From an uncultured Alistipes sp. (GTDB lineage: Bacteria > Bacteroidota > Bacteroidia > Bacteroidales > Rikenellaceae), in assembly GCA_947174295.1 (NCBI GenBank), contig CAMWIG010000023.1, positions 1-17,091 on the forward strand: DNA of 17,091 nt, in the 5' to 3' direction. How positions within the stretch are numbered: the stretch's first letter is position 1; each line of letters begins with the position of its first letter. Shown here piece by piece: positions 1 through 6,219 of this stretch. The notes below the pieces were generated by a model, which ran no database searches, was not told the DNA's origin, and worked only from the letters and a program-made list of their open reading frames with translations. Made by a program: the position numbers and the translations under genes.

Positions 1-128
1 ATACTCCCGCTCGGCAAAATACAAGTAAACTTGCTTTTGCCCTCGCTTATTCGTACTTTGGCTGTCGCCGAAGATACTCCCGCTCGGCAAAATACAAGTA
101 AACTTGCTTTTGCCCTCGCTTATTCGTA
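1..128. repeat. Two identical 55-bp direct repeats (1-55 and 74-128)
   Basis: The 55 bases at 1-55 recur without a mismatch at 74-128, a period of 73 bp. Each copy holds an interrupted inverted repeat: GGCAAAA (13-19) pairs with TTTTGCC (35-41), and CAAGT (22-26) pairs with ACTTG (29-33); in copy 2 the arms are 86-92/108-114 and 95-99/102-106. Copy 2 runs directly into a perfect TATCTTTG promoter box, whereas copy 1 is followed by TACTTTGG, which is off consensus by one base. The repeat therefore seems to carry the upstream half of a promoter. The window begins inside the array, so more copies may lie to the left. That it is a dispersed genomic element is inference. Confidence 0.9.
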
Positions 129-134
129 TCTTTG
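104..134 (+). promoter_or_regulatory. Promoter of the ABC exporter gene
   Basis: TTG at 104-106, a 20-bp spacer and TATCTTTG at 127-134 match the Bacteroidetes -33/-7 consensus (TTG-N19-21-TAnnTTTG). The -33 element sits in the right arm of the inner palindrome of repeat copy 2. Transcription would start near 138-141, so the ATG at 165 is the natural start codon and a TTG at 132, inside the -7 box, is excluded. Confidence 0.8.
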
Positions 135-164
135 TCCGACATTATCAAAACTACTGAAAGACTC

Positions 165-1994
165 ATGTTCAAAACATACCTGCGACTTCTGGGCTTCGCC
201 CGGCCTTTGAGCCGATACGCCGTTCCGTATGCTGTCTATGCGACGCTGTACGCCGTATTCAACACGTTCAACTATGCGATGATAATACCGATTCTGAAAA
301 CGATGTTCATGGACGACTTCGTATTCACGCCGGTGTACGAATTTCCGAAACTGTCGTTGCACGGACAAGCGTTCTCCGATGCGTTGAACTACATCTACAC
401 CGCGACGTTCGGCACGGAGTTCGTGCTGTCGAACATGCTCATCATGCTCGCCGGAGTCACCATAGTCATGAACCTGCTGAGCAACCTGTTCCGCTATCTC
501 AGCGCGTGGACCGTCGAGAACATGCGCACGAGGTCGTTGCAGCGAATCCGCAACGAGATGTTCGACAAGGTGGCAGGGATGAATGTGGGCTATTTCAGCG
601 ACCAGCGCAAGGGCGACATCATGTCGCGCATCACGGCCGACGTCGGAGTGGTCCAGTTCTGCATCACCAACACTTTGCAGGTGGCATTCCGCGAGCCGCT
701 GCTCATCGTAGGTTTCATCGTGCTGATGCTCTCGATTTCGTGGCAGCTGTCACTCTTCTCGATTCTGTTCCTTCCCGTGGTGGCGCTCATCATAGGTTCG
801 ATAGTCAAGCGCCTGCGCCATCCGGCGCTCAAAGGCCAGCAGCGCATGGGCGACATGAACTCGGTGCTCGACGAGTCGCTGTCGGGCATCAAGGTGATAA
901 AAAGCTATAATGCTACGGACTACATACGCCGCAAGTTCGCAGCGATAAACGGCGAGTACTCGCGTCTGATGCTCTCCATGGCGCGCCGTCAGCAGCTGGC
1001 GTCGCCCATGAGCGAATTTCTCGGAATATCGGCCGTGTCGGTGCTTATAGTCTTCGGCGGCGCGCTGGTGACGTCGGGTTCGCTCAGCGCCGCGGGATTC
1101 GTGGCCTTCATCGCCGCGTTCTCGCAGATTACGCGTCCCGTGCGGTCGTTCGTCGACCAGTTCGCCAACATCAACAACGGTATCGCCGCCGGCGAGCGCA
1201 TATTCGCGCTGCTCGATGCCGCGCCCGAAATCGAGGACAAACCCGAGGCTCGCACACTCACGGAGTTTCGCGATTCGATAGAGTTCCGCGGCGTAGGTTT
1301 CTCCTACGACGGTCAGCGCCAGGTGCTCGACGACGTGTCGTTCACCATACGCAAGGGCGAGACGGTGGCTCTGGTAGGTCCGTCGGGCGGCGGAAAGTCG
1401 ACGCTCAGCGAGCTGATACCGCGGTTCTACGACACGACGCAGGGCGACATACTTATCGACGGCGTGTCGGTGCGCGACTACACGCAGGAGAGTCTGCGCG
1501 ACCATATCAGCGTCGTGGCGCAGGATACCGTGCTGTTCAACGACACGATAGAGGGCAACCTCTCGCTCGGCAGGCTCGGCGCCACGCACGAGGAGATTGT
1601 CGCGGCGGCCAAGGTGGCCAATGCCCACGACTTCATCATGCAGACCCCCGACGGTTACCGAACCAACATCGGCGACCGCGGCACGAAGCTCTCGGGCGGG
1701 CAGCGGCAGCGTCTGTCGATTGCACGCGCCGTGTTGAAGAATCCCGACATACTGATTCTCGACGAGGCTACCTCGGCGCTCGACACCGAGAGCGAGAAGC
1801 TGGTGCAGGATGCTCTCAACACGCTGCTCGAAGGGCGCACGTCGGTGGTTATCGCCCATCGGCTCAGTACGATACACAATGCCGACAAGATTATAGTCGT
1901 CGACGGCGGCCGCATAGCCGAGCAGGGCACGCACGCCGAACTGATGGCCCGCGGCGGAATATACGCCCATCTGATAGAGATGCAGAGTCTCTGA
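165..1994 (+). CDS. MsbA-like ABC exporter (fused permease and ATPase)
   Basis: This is a 609-residue half-transporter of the ABCB/MsbA type, expected to act as an inner-membrane homodimer exporting a lipid or other hydrophobic substrate. The N-terminal ~330 residues hold about six hydrophobic segments separated by the long charged loops of a type I exporter permease. The ATPase domain is complete: Walker A GPSGGGKST (405-413, K411), signature LSGGQ (509-513), Walker B ILILDE (529-534, catalytic E534) and H-loop H565. The length is normal for the family. I chose the ATG at 165 because the reading frame's upstream TTG (132) overlaps the promoter -7 box. The gene is monocistronic, with its own promoter and a strong terminator six bases after the stop. 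The substrate cannot be read from sequence; MsbA (lipid A core flippase) is one possibility, a drug or peptide exporter another. Confidence 0.93.
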   Translation: MFKTYLRLLGFARPLSRYAVPYAVYATLYAVFNTFNYAMIIPILKTMFMDDFVFTPVYEFPKLSLHGQAFSDALNYIYTATFGTEFVLSNMLIMLAGVTIVMNLLSNLFRYLSAWTVENMRTRSLQRIRNEMFDKVAGMNVGYFSDQRKGDIMSRITADVGVVQFCITNTLQVAFREPLLIVGFIVLMLSISWQLSLFSILFLPVVALIIGSIVKRLRHPALKGQQRMGDMNSVLDESLSGIKVIKSYNATDYIRRKFAAINGEYSRLMLSMARRQQLASPMSEFLGISAVSVLIVFGGALVTSGSLSAAGFVAFIAAFSQITRPVRSFVDQFANINNGIAAGERIFALLDAAPEIEDKPEARTLTEFRDSIEFRGVGFSYDGQRQVLDDVSFTIRKGETVALVGPSGGGKSTLSELIPRFYDTTQGDILIDGVSVRDYTQESLRDHISVVAQDTVLFNDTIEGNLSLGRLGATHEEIVAAAKVANAHDFIMQTPDGYRTNIGDRGTKLSGGQRQRLSIARAVLKNPDILILDEATSALDTESEKLVQDALNTLLEGRTSVVIAHRLSTIHNADKIIVVDGGRIAEQGTHAELMARGGIYAHLIEMQSL

Positions 1995-1999
1995 AACGG

Positions 2000-2034
2000 A
2001 GCCGTGCCTCATGCGAGGCACGGCTTCTCTTTTC
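2000..2034 (+). terminator. Intrinsic terminator of the ABC exporter gene
   Basis: An 11-bp perfect stem (2000-2010 with 2015-2025) with the 4-base loop ATGC is followed by TCTCTTTTC. It begins six bases after the stop codon. oxyR converges on it from the other side, but the minus-strand flank lacks a good T-tract, so it acts mainly on the plus strand. Confidence 0.9.
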
Positions 2035-2144
2035 AATTGTATTGCTGTCGTTGTGAATGCGGTGTTGCCGTTGTGCCGTCAGGCCTGCGGCATCACCGCT
2101 CCATGCCCGGCAATCCGCGCATCTGTTTCGTTCTAAAACGCGCC

Positions 2145-3035
2145 CTATTTTGCGACGCAGTCGAGAATCGTCTCGGTCAGAGCGCGTATTATGGAGTTCT
2201 TGACGTAGGTGCGGCGTACTGCGACGGCGATGCGGCGCGACGTGGCCCCTTTGGCGAGCGTCTTCACCCGGCTCTGCTTGTCGGCGGCGATGTAGTCGAT
2301 TGCCATTTCGGGGATTATCGTCATGCAGGACGTGCAGTCGACGATTCGCATCAGCGTGTCGAGCGACCCCGACTCGAACGAGTAGTGCGACGGCACGTCT
2401 TGTTTCATCTGGCAGAGTTCCAGAATCTGGTCGCGCATGCAGTTGCCGCTGCTGAGCAGTATCAGACTCTTCGGGTCGATATCCTCGATTCGGATGTTCT
2501 GACGCTCGCCCAGCGGGTTCGACGGCGCGACGTAGCAGAAGAAACGGTCGCTGAACAGATCGTGCTCGACAATCCCTTCTCCGCAGGTTCCGCTCGCCAC
2601 GAGCGCCGCGTCGATTCGGTCGTGGCGCAGGGCGTCGATGATGTCGGCCGTCACCATCTCGCGGATTTCGAGCTCCACCTTCGGGTATCGCTTCACGAAG
2701 TCGGGAATGAAACGGTGCAGCAGGTAGGGTGCTATGGTCGGGATGACACCGAGACGCAGCCTGCCCGCGGTCTCGCCTTTGAGTTCGGCGACCGATTCGC
2801 GGATGTAGTTGTAGGCTTTCAGAGTCTCGCGCACCCGTTCCAGCACCACTTCTCCGGCCTCGGTCGGAATGACCGGCTTCTTCGAGCGGTCGAGGAGTAT
2901 CACTCCGAGCTCCTCTTCGAGCGACTTTATCTGCATGCTCAGCGACGGCTGCGTGACGAAACAGTGCTCGGCTGCGAGCGAGAAACTGCCGCAATTGGCT
3001 ACGGCGAGAAGATATTCGAGTTGAACGATAGTCAT
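2145..3035 (-). CDS. oxyR: OxyR-type LysR regulator (peroxide sensor)
   Basis: This LysR-family activator has an N-terminal winged helix-turn-helix (residues 1-60, with the family pattern around FVTQPSLSMQI at 26-36) and a substrate-binding-like regulatory domain (about 90-290). In OxyR, peroxide oxidises a Cys pair to a disulfide that switches on catalase, Dps and peroxidase genes. Both cysteines are present in the right context: GNCMRDQ gives C199 and ELC gives C208, the same numbers as in E. coli OxyR. That match depends on starting at the ATG at 3035. A longer frame opening at 3089 would begin upstream of the promoter and is rejected. The 296-residue length is near the family norm of about 305. 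The gene is alone on its strand; upstream, a divergent promoter starts a candidate structured RNA. Confidence 0.93.
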   Translation of the reverse strand: MTIVQLEYLLAVANCGSFSLAAEHCFVTQPSLSMQIKSLEEELGVILLDRSKKPVIPTEAGEVVLERVRETLKAYNYIRESVAELKGETAGRLRLGVIPTIAPYLLHRFIPDFVKRYPKVELEIREMVTADIIDALRHDRIDAALVASGTCGEGIVEHDLFSDRFFCYVAPSNPLGERQNIRIEDIDPKSLILLSSGNCMRDQILELCQMKQDVPSHYSFESGSLDTLMRIVDCTSCMTIIPEMAIDYIAADKQSRVKTLAKGATSRRIAVAVRRTYVKNSIIRALTETILDCVAK

Positions 3036-3058
3036 GATGCGTGGCTTATTGTATGGAA

Positions 3059-3089
3059 CAAAAATATAAAAAATCCCTATGTCGCGCAA
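3059..3089 (-). promoter_or_regulatory. oxyR promoter
   Basis: Read on the minus strand, TTG (complement of 3087-3089), a 20-bp spacer and TATTTTTG (complement of 3059-3066) form a perfect Bacteroidetes promoter. The expected transcript start is near 3052-3055, giving a leader of about 20 nt to the ATG at 3035. Confidence 0.8.
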
Positions 3090-3157
3090 CTTTTCGCCGA
3101 TAATATCTCTCGGTCATCGTCTCGTCGGCTGTATTGCGATTTCACTGAAAAGAATGT

Positions 3158-3189
3158 GCCGGAGTGTGCTGCTTTTTCCGCACTCCGGC
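3158..3189. other. GC-rich hairpin in the oxyR upstream region
   Basis: GCCGGAGTGTG (3158-3168) pairs with CGCACTCCGGC (3179-3189) over 11 bp including one G-T pair, with a 10-base loop. No gene ends here on either strand, and the flanking T-runs are short (TTT on the plus side, an interrupted run on the minus side). It may be a weak terminator for antisense transcripts or a structural element between the two divergent promoters. The rest of 3090-3293 is AT-rich and shows no gene. Confidence 0.6.
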
Positions 3190-3293
3190 TTTGGCGGCGA
3201 TATTTCCCCAAGTTTAAATAACATAGTTTAGGTTCAATATTGATTTTCAGAAATATTTTGCCGAAATTTGTTTTGTGAATTTTTACATGAGTG

Positions 3294-3323
3294 TTGTTCG
3301 ACGCAAAATTTTTTCTACCTTTG
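3294..3323 (+). promoter_or_regulatory. Promoter divergent from oxyR
   Basis: TTG at 3294-3296, a 19-bp spacer and TACCTTTG at 3316-3323 match the Bacteroidetes consensus. Transcription should start near 3328-3333. The next convincing start codon is at 3648, about 315 nt downstream, so this promoter drives either a small RNA or a long untranslated leader. Confidence 0.75.
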
Positions 3324-3329
3324 TTGTGT

Positions 3330-3578
3330 TGCATACATATGCGACAGACATATGAATAGAAAGTGTTTTCGCACTGTCCTTAATTGAAAATGTGGCAATT
3401 TTCTACGAAGAGGGGACGAAGAACAACACTCATTTCTTGTTTAGACTATGGATGGGACATATATCTTGTCCCCGATTTACCGTATCTATTCAAGTGTGGG
3501 GCAGTATCGTTTATTCTCTTCGGGTTCGCCACAACCTTCAATTAGATAAACGAAATAGGCTCCACACTTTTCTTTTTT
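3330..3578 (+). ncRNA. Candidate structured RNA or attenuator leader (~250 nt)
   Basis: This stretch lies between a canonical promoter and a stem-plus-U-tract, and no convincing reading frame fits it. The only frame, 3392-3583, lacks family features and covers the hairpins. Visible helices: GAAAAT/ATTTTC (3386-3391 with 3398-3403), GGGACA/TGTCCC (3454-3459 with 3467-3472), and a nested pair at the 3' end, AAGTGTGG/CCACACTT (3492-3499 with 3562-3569) enclosing TCGTTTAT/ATAAACGA (3507-3514 with 3546-3553). AGAAAGTGT (3358-3366) could instead pair with ACACTTTTCT (3564-3573) as an end-to-end closing stem with one bulge. I do not recognise the family. A 6S-like RNA, an OxyS-like stress RNA or a cis-regulatory leader are all open. 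Boundaries are approximate. Confidence 0.5.
3492..3578 (+). terminator. Large-stem intrinsic terminator / possible attenuator
   Basis: The 8-bp outer stem AAGTGTGG/CCACACTT (3492-3499 with 3562-3569) encloses a second 8-bp stem (3507-3514 with 3546-3553), and the right arm runs straight into TTCTTTTTT (3570-3578). The loop is long for a classical terminator. It lies between the 3294 promoter and the first gene of the five-gene operon, with no strong promoter after it. Confidence 0.6.
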
Positions 3579-3647
3579 ACTAACTGCCGTCTTTGGAGTT
3601 GAACGGTGATATGGAAACTATTGTTTAACTCAAATATCATTTTAATT

Positions 3648-4265
3648 ATGAAGAAGATCTTAGCATTTCTAATGTGTTCGTTGCTTTTGTCGGGAGTTGT
3701 GTCCGCTCAATCGAAACAGGAAATCAAAGAAGCGGAAAAGGTTGCAAAAGTTCAGGCCAAACAACTTTCGAAGGACGGATGGAAACTGCTTGAAAGCGGG
3801 ACGCTTGAATCGGTTCTTAAAAACCATTATCTGAAAAAGAAAACCGCTGATGTCGAAGAGATAGTAGGTACTGCTAACAGAATGAGAAGTATCAATCTCG
3901 GTAAGACGACGGCCCGCAACAATGCAATGAACGAATATGCAGAATCTGCCAAGTCGATGATACGCGGCCGCATTACAACTGATATTCGTGATATAGATGA
4001 AAGCCAAGTCGAAAATCTGGTTAGCGGATACGAGCGTCTGGTGTTGAAAGAAATTAACGGTGAAGTCAAGTCGTCATATACTCTGTACAAAGAGAATAAG
4101 GATGGTAAGTACGACGTGCGCGGTTATTTCCTGGTAGATCAGGACTCTGCCTCCAAAGCCAGAAAACGGGCGATGGAGCTCGCTCTCGAAGAGTCTGAGT
4201 TGGCGCACAAATATGGTAATGAGATTTCTAACTTCATCGACGAAGGTTTCAATAAATTGAAGTAA
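3648..4265 (+). CDS. Small secreted LPP20-like protein
   Basis: This 205-residue protein has a clear signal peptide (MKKI start, hydrophobic core, likely signal peptidase I cut after VSA, about residue 20); no lipobox precedes a suitable Cys. The mature part is mostly charged helix. Around residues 80-115 is an alanine/asparagine-rich stretch followed by ISS/TDI-type spacing that resembles the LPP20 domain of Bacteroidetes envelope proteins; this is recognition by pattern only. I chose the ATG at 3648 because the signal peptide starts there; the frame's earlier ATG at 3606 would add 14 atypical residues in front of it. It is the first gene of a five-gene run: its stop codon overlaps the start of the next gene (TAATG). 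Its exact function is unknown. Confidence 0.85.
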   Translation: MKKILAFLMCSLLLSGVVSAQSKQEIKEAEKVAKVQAKQLSKDGWKLLESGTLESVLKNHYLKKKTADVEEIVGTANRMRSINLGKTTARNNAMNEYAESAKSMIRGRITTDIRDIDESQVENLVSGYERLVLKEINGEVKSSYTLYKENKDGKYDVRGYFLVDQDSASKARKRAMELALEESELAHKYGNEISNFIDEGFNKLK

Positions 4266-6202
4266 TGATGAAGTGCCTGCATTTTTTATTACTGCTCCTG
4301 GTTCTGTCCGATTTTGCAATCGGACAGAATCTTTCATCGCAGGTCGCAAAAATCAAAGCAGATTCATCCTATAAATGGGGCGAAGGCTCCGGGTATACCT
4401 TAGATGAGGCGGACAAAGAGGCGCTGAAAGGTCTGGTGCGCAGTATTTCGGTGGCTGTCTGCGACTCGTTTTCGCAACAAGAATCGCAAATAGCGGTAAA
4501 TGATGATTCCGTATTCCGCGAAAGTATAGAGTCGCGTATGAATACCTATTCGTTTGCGACTCTGCAAAATGTCGGACAAATTATTTTGTCGGAGGAAAAT
4601 CCTGCGAAGGTTTTCAGATATATCAAACAAAGTGAAATAGAAAAGAGTTTCGAAGCTCGGCGCCAAAGAGCATTGTCGTTTATCGATGACGCTAATAAGG
4701 CTCTGGAAATGGCGCATGTCGGAGATGCGATAAAGTACTATTATTGGGCGATGGTGCTTTTGAATACCATTCCCGGCGGAGCCGCAATCAAAGCCTCGCT
4801 GGACGATGGGGCTGAAACACTGGTCTATACATGGTGTCATGACAAGATATGCCGAATCGTTGAAGATATATCCGTTGCAGTCGCAGACATAGACCGGCAA
4901 CCTGCATATTCGACGGTTTTGTTTGATGTCAGATACAAAAATATGCCGGTTGCGAATCTGGATTATCAATATTGGATGGGGCAGCGTTTCTCGTCGTTTT
5001 ATTCGGTGAAGGATGGTCGCGGAACAGCCGATTTTGATAGCTTGACCGACGGCGACCAAATAAAGCTCAAAATAGAGTATCAATATGCTCATATCGCAAA
5101 GAATCTCGACGGTGAGTTGCGCGGATGCTTCGAGACCGATATTCCGACATTTCCACTGAGTCGTATTCAGAAATTCGTGCCGGGCCGCATGCCGGTGAAT
5201 ACGAAGACCGACAAGGCAGAACGCCCTGCCGGAAAAGCTAAAAAGCTGCATAAACCCGTCGAGACTGTCATGCCGCAGCACCAGTCGCAGGATTTGCGAG
5301 TGTCGGCATATGCCAGAAATCAGGATGAGGTATACGAGCCGGTTGAATTCGTCGCTCCGAAAGACGATTCAGCATATCGGGAGATAATGAAACGGATAGA
5401 GTCGGCGATTCGTCTGCGGGATTACGAATCGGTGATGACTTTGTTTACTCCCGACGGATACGACATGTTCAACAAGCTCATAGCTTACGGCAGCGCATCC
5501 ATCGTCTCCACTCCGCAATATAGTTTCATTCAGTTTGAGGATAGGGTGATTTGCAGAAGCATAACCATGCAATTCAAGTTCAGGAACAACAAGACATTCA
5601 TCGAGGATGTTACATTCCGATTCGATAAAGACGAACGAATCGAATCAATAGCATTTACGCTTGCCGATTCGGTTGAAGCCCTGTTGTTCGACGCAGGTTT
5701 TCGATGGGATAACGACTCGCGACTTTTGATGATGGAGTTTATGGAGAACTACCAGACTGCGTATTCGTTGAGGCGGTTGGATTATATCGAAAGCGTGTTT
5801 TCCGACGATGCTCTGATTATCGTAGGCAAAGTTTTGAAAACAGGTGCTGCAAGACACGCGGACGGTCGGCTTTTCAATGACCCGCAGGTCGAATTGATAC
5901 GTCATACGAAAGCCGAATACATTCGGCATCTTCGCAGAAGTTTCGCGAGCAAGGAGTACATAAACATCGGATTCGAGGACATAGATATTGCAAAGATGAC
6001 AAAAGGCGGAGAAATATACGCAATCCATATCAAGCAATATTATTACTCGAACAATTATAGCGACACGGGATATTTGACACTGCTGGTGGATATGCGCGAT
6101 CAAACAAAGCCGATGATTCATATCCGTGTATGGAATCCGAAAAAGGATCCGAATTTCACCGCTCTGAAATTTCTGCGAGACGGAGCAAGTTTATTGGATT
6201 GA
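4265..6202 (+). CDS. Secreted LPP20-like / double NTF2-like protein
   Basis: This 645-residue exported protein begins with a signal peptide (likely cut after AIG, about residue 20). Residues ~35-115 contain the pattern WGEGSGYT..EAD..AL..L, followed by conserved hydrophobics, resembling LPP20-type domains. A middle region (~120-300) may be beta-rich. A basic, proline-containing linker (~310-360) leads to two C-terminal segments (~365-470 and ~485-625) that each look like an NTF2/SnoaL fold: a helix pair with RDYESVM or RRLDYIESVF followed by strands. NTF2-like domains often bind ligands or act as assembly modules; no catalytic residues can be assigned. The start ATG overlaps the upstream stop (TAATG), so translation is probably coupled; a second ATG at 4268 is equally usable. 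The next gene starts 17 bp after the stop. Confidence 0.85.
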   Translation: MMKCLHFLLLLLVLSDFAIGQNLSSQVAKIKADSSYKWGEGSGYTLDEADKEALKGLVRSISVAVCDSFSQQESQIAVNDDSVFRESIESRMNTYSFATLQNVGQIILSEENPAKVFRYIKQSEIEKSFEARRQRALSFIDDANKALEMAHVGDAIKYYYWAMVLLNTIPGGAAIKASLDDGAETLVYTWCHDKICRIVEDISVAVADIDRQPAYSTVLFDVRYKNMPVANLDYQYWMGQRFSSFYSVKDGRGTADFDSLTDGDQIKLKIEYQYAHIAKNLDGELRGCFETDIPTFPLSRIQKFVPGRMPVNTKTDKAERPAGKAKKLHKPVETVMPQHQSQDLRVSAYARNQDEVYEPVEFVAPKDDSAYREIMKRIESAIRLRDYESVMTLFTPDGYDMFNKLIAYGSASIVSTPQYSFIQFEDRVICRSITMQFKFRNNKTFIEDVTFRFDKDERIESIAFTLADSVEALLFDAGFRWDNDSRLLMMEFMENYQTAYSLRRLDYIESVFSDDALIIVGKVLKTGAARHADGRLFNDPQVELIRHTKAEYIRHLRRSFASKEYINIGFEDIDIAKMTKGGEIYAIHIKQYYYSNNYSDTGYLTLLVDMRDQTKPMIHIRVWNPKKDPNFTALKFLRDGASLLD

Positions 6203-6219
6203 TAATACAATAATTAATT

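Noticed and set aside
750..2036. 428-codon frame antisense to the ABC exporter
   Set aside because: It lies opposite well-defined ATPase motifs, has a His/Arg-rich shadow composition and crosses the terminator.
3158..3189. Left attachment site matching the tRNA-Leu 3' end
   Set aside because: Only a short CCGG-containing core is shared with the tRNA end, which is not enough to propose an att repeat.
2004..3221. 405-codon plus-strand frame opposite oxyR
   Set aside because: It starts inside the terminator stem of the upstream gene and is the shadow of oxyR; no recognisable domain.
3090..3300. OxyR binding site (ATAG-N7-CTAT pattern)
   Set aside because: Only isolated ATAG is present (near 3228); the following tetramers do not fit, so no operator is claimed.
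3392..3583. 63-codon frame in the oxyR-divergent leader
   Set aside because: It starts with GTG, has no family feature, and covers the hairpins and the U-tract; the RNA interpretation explains the region better.
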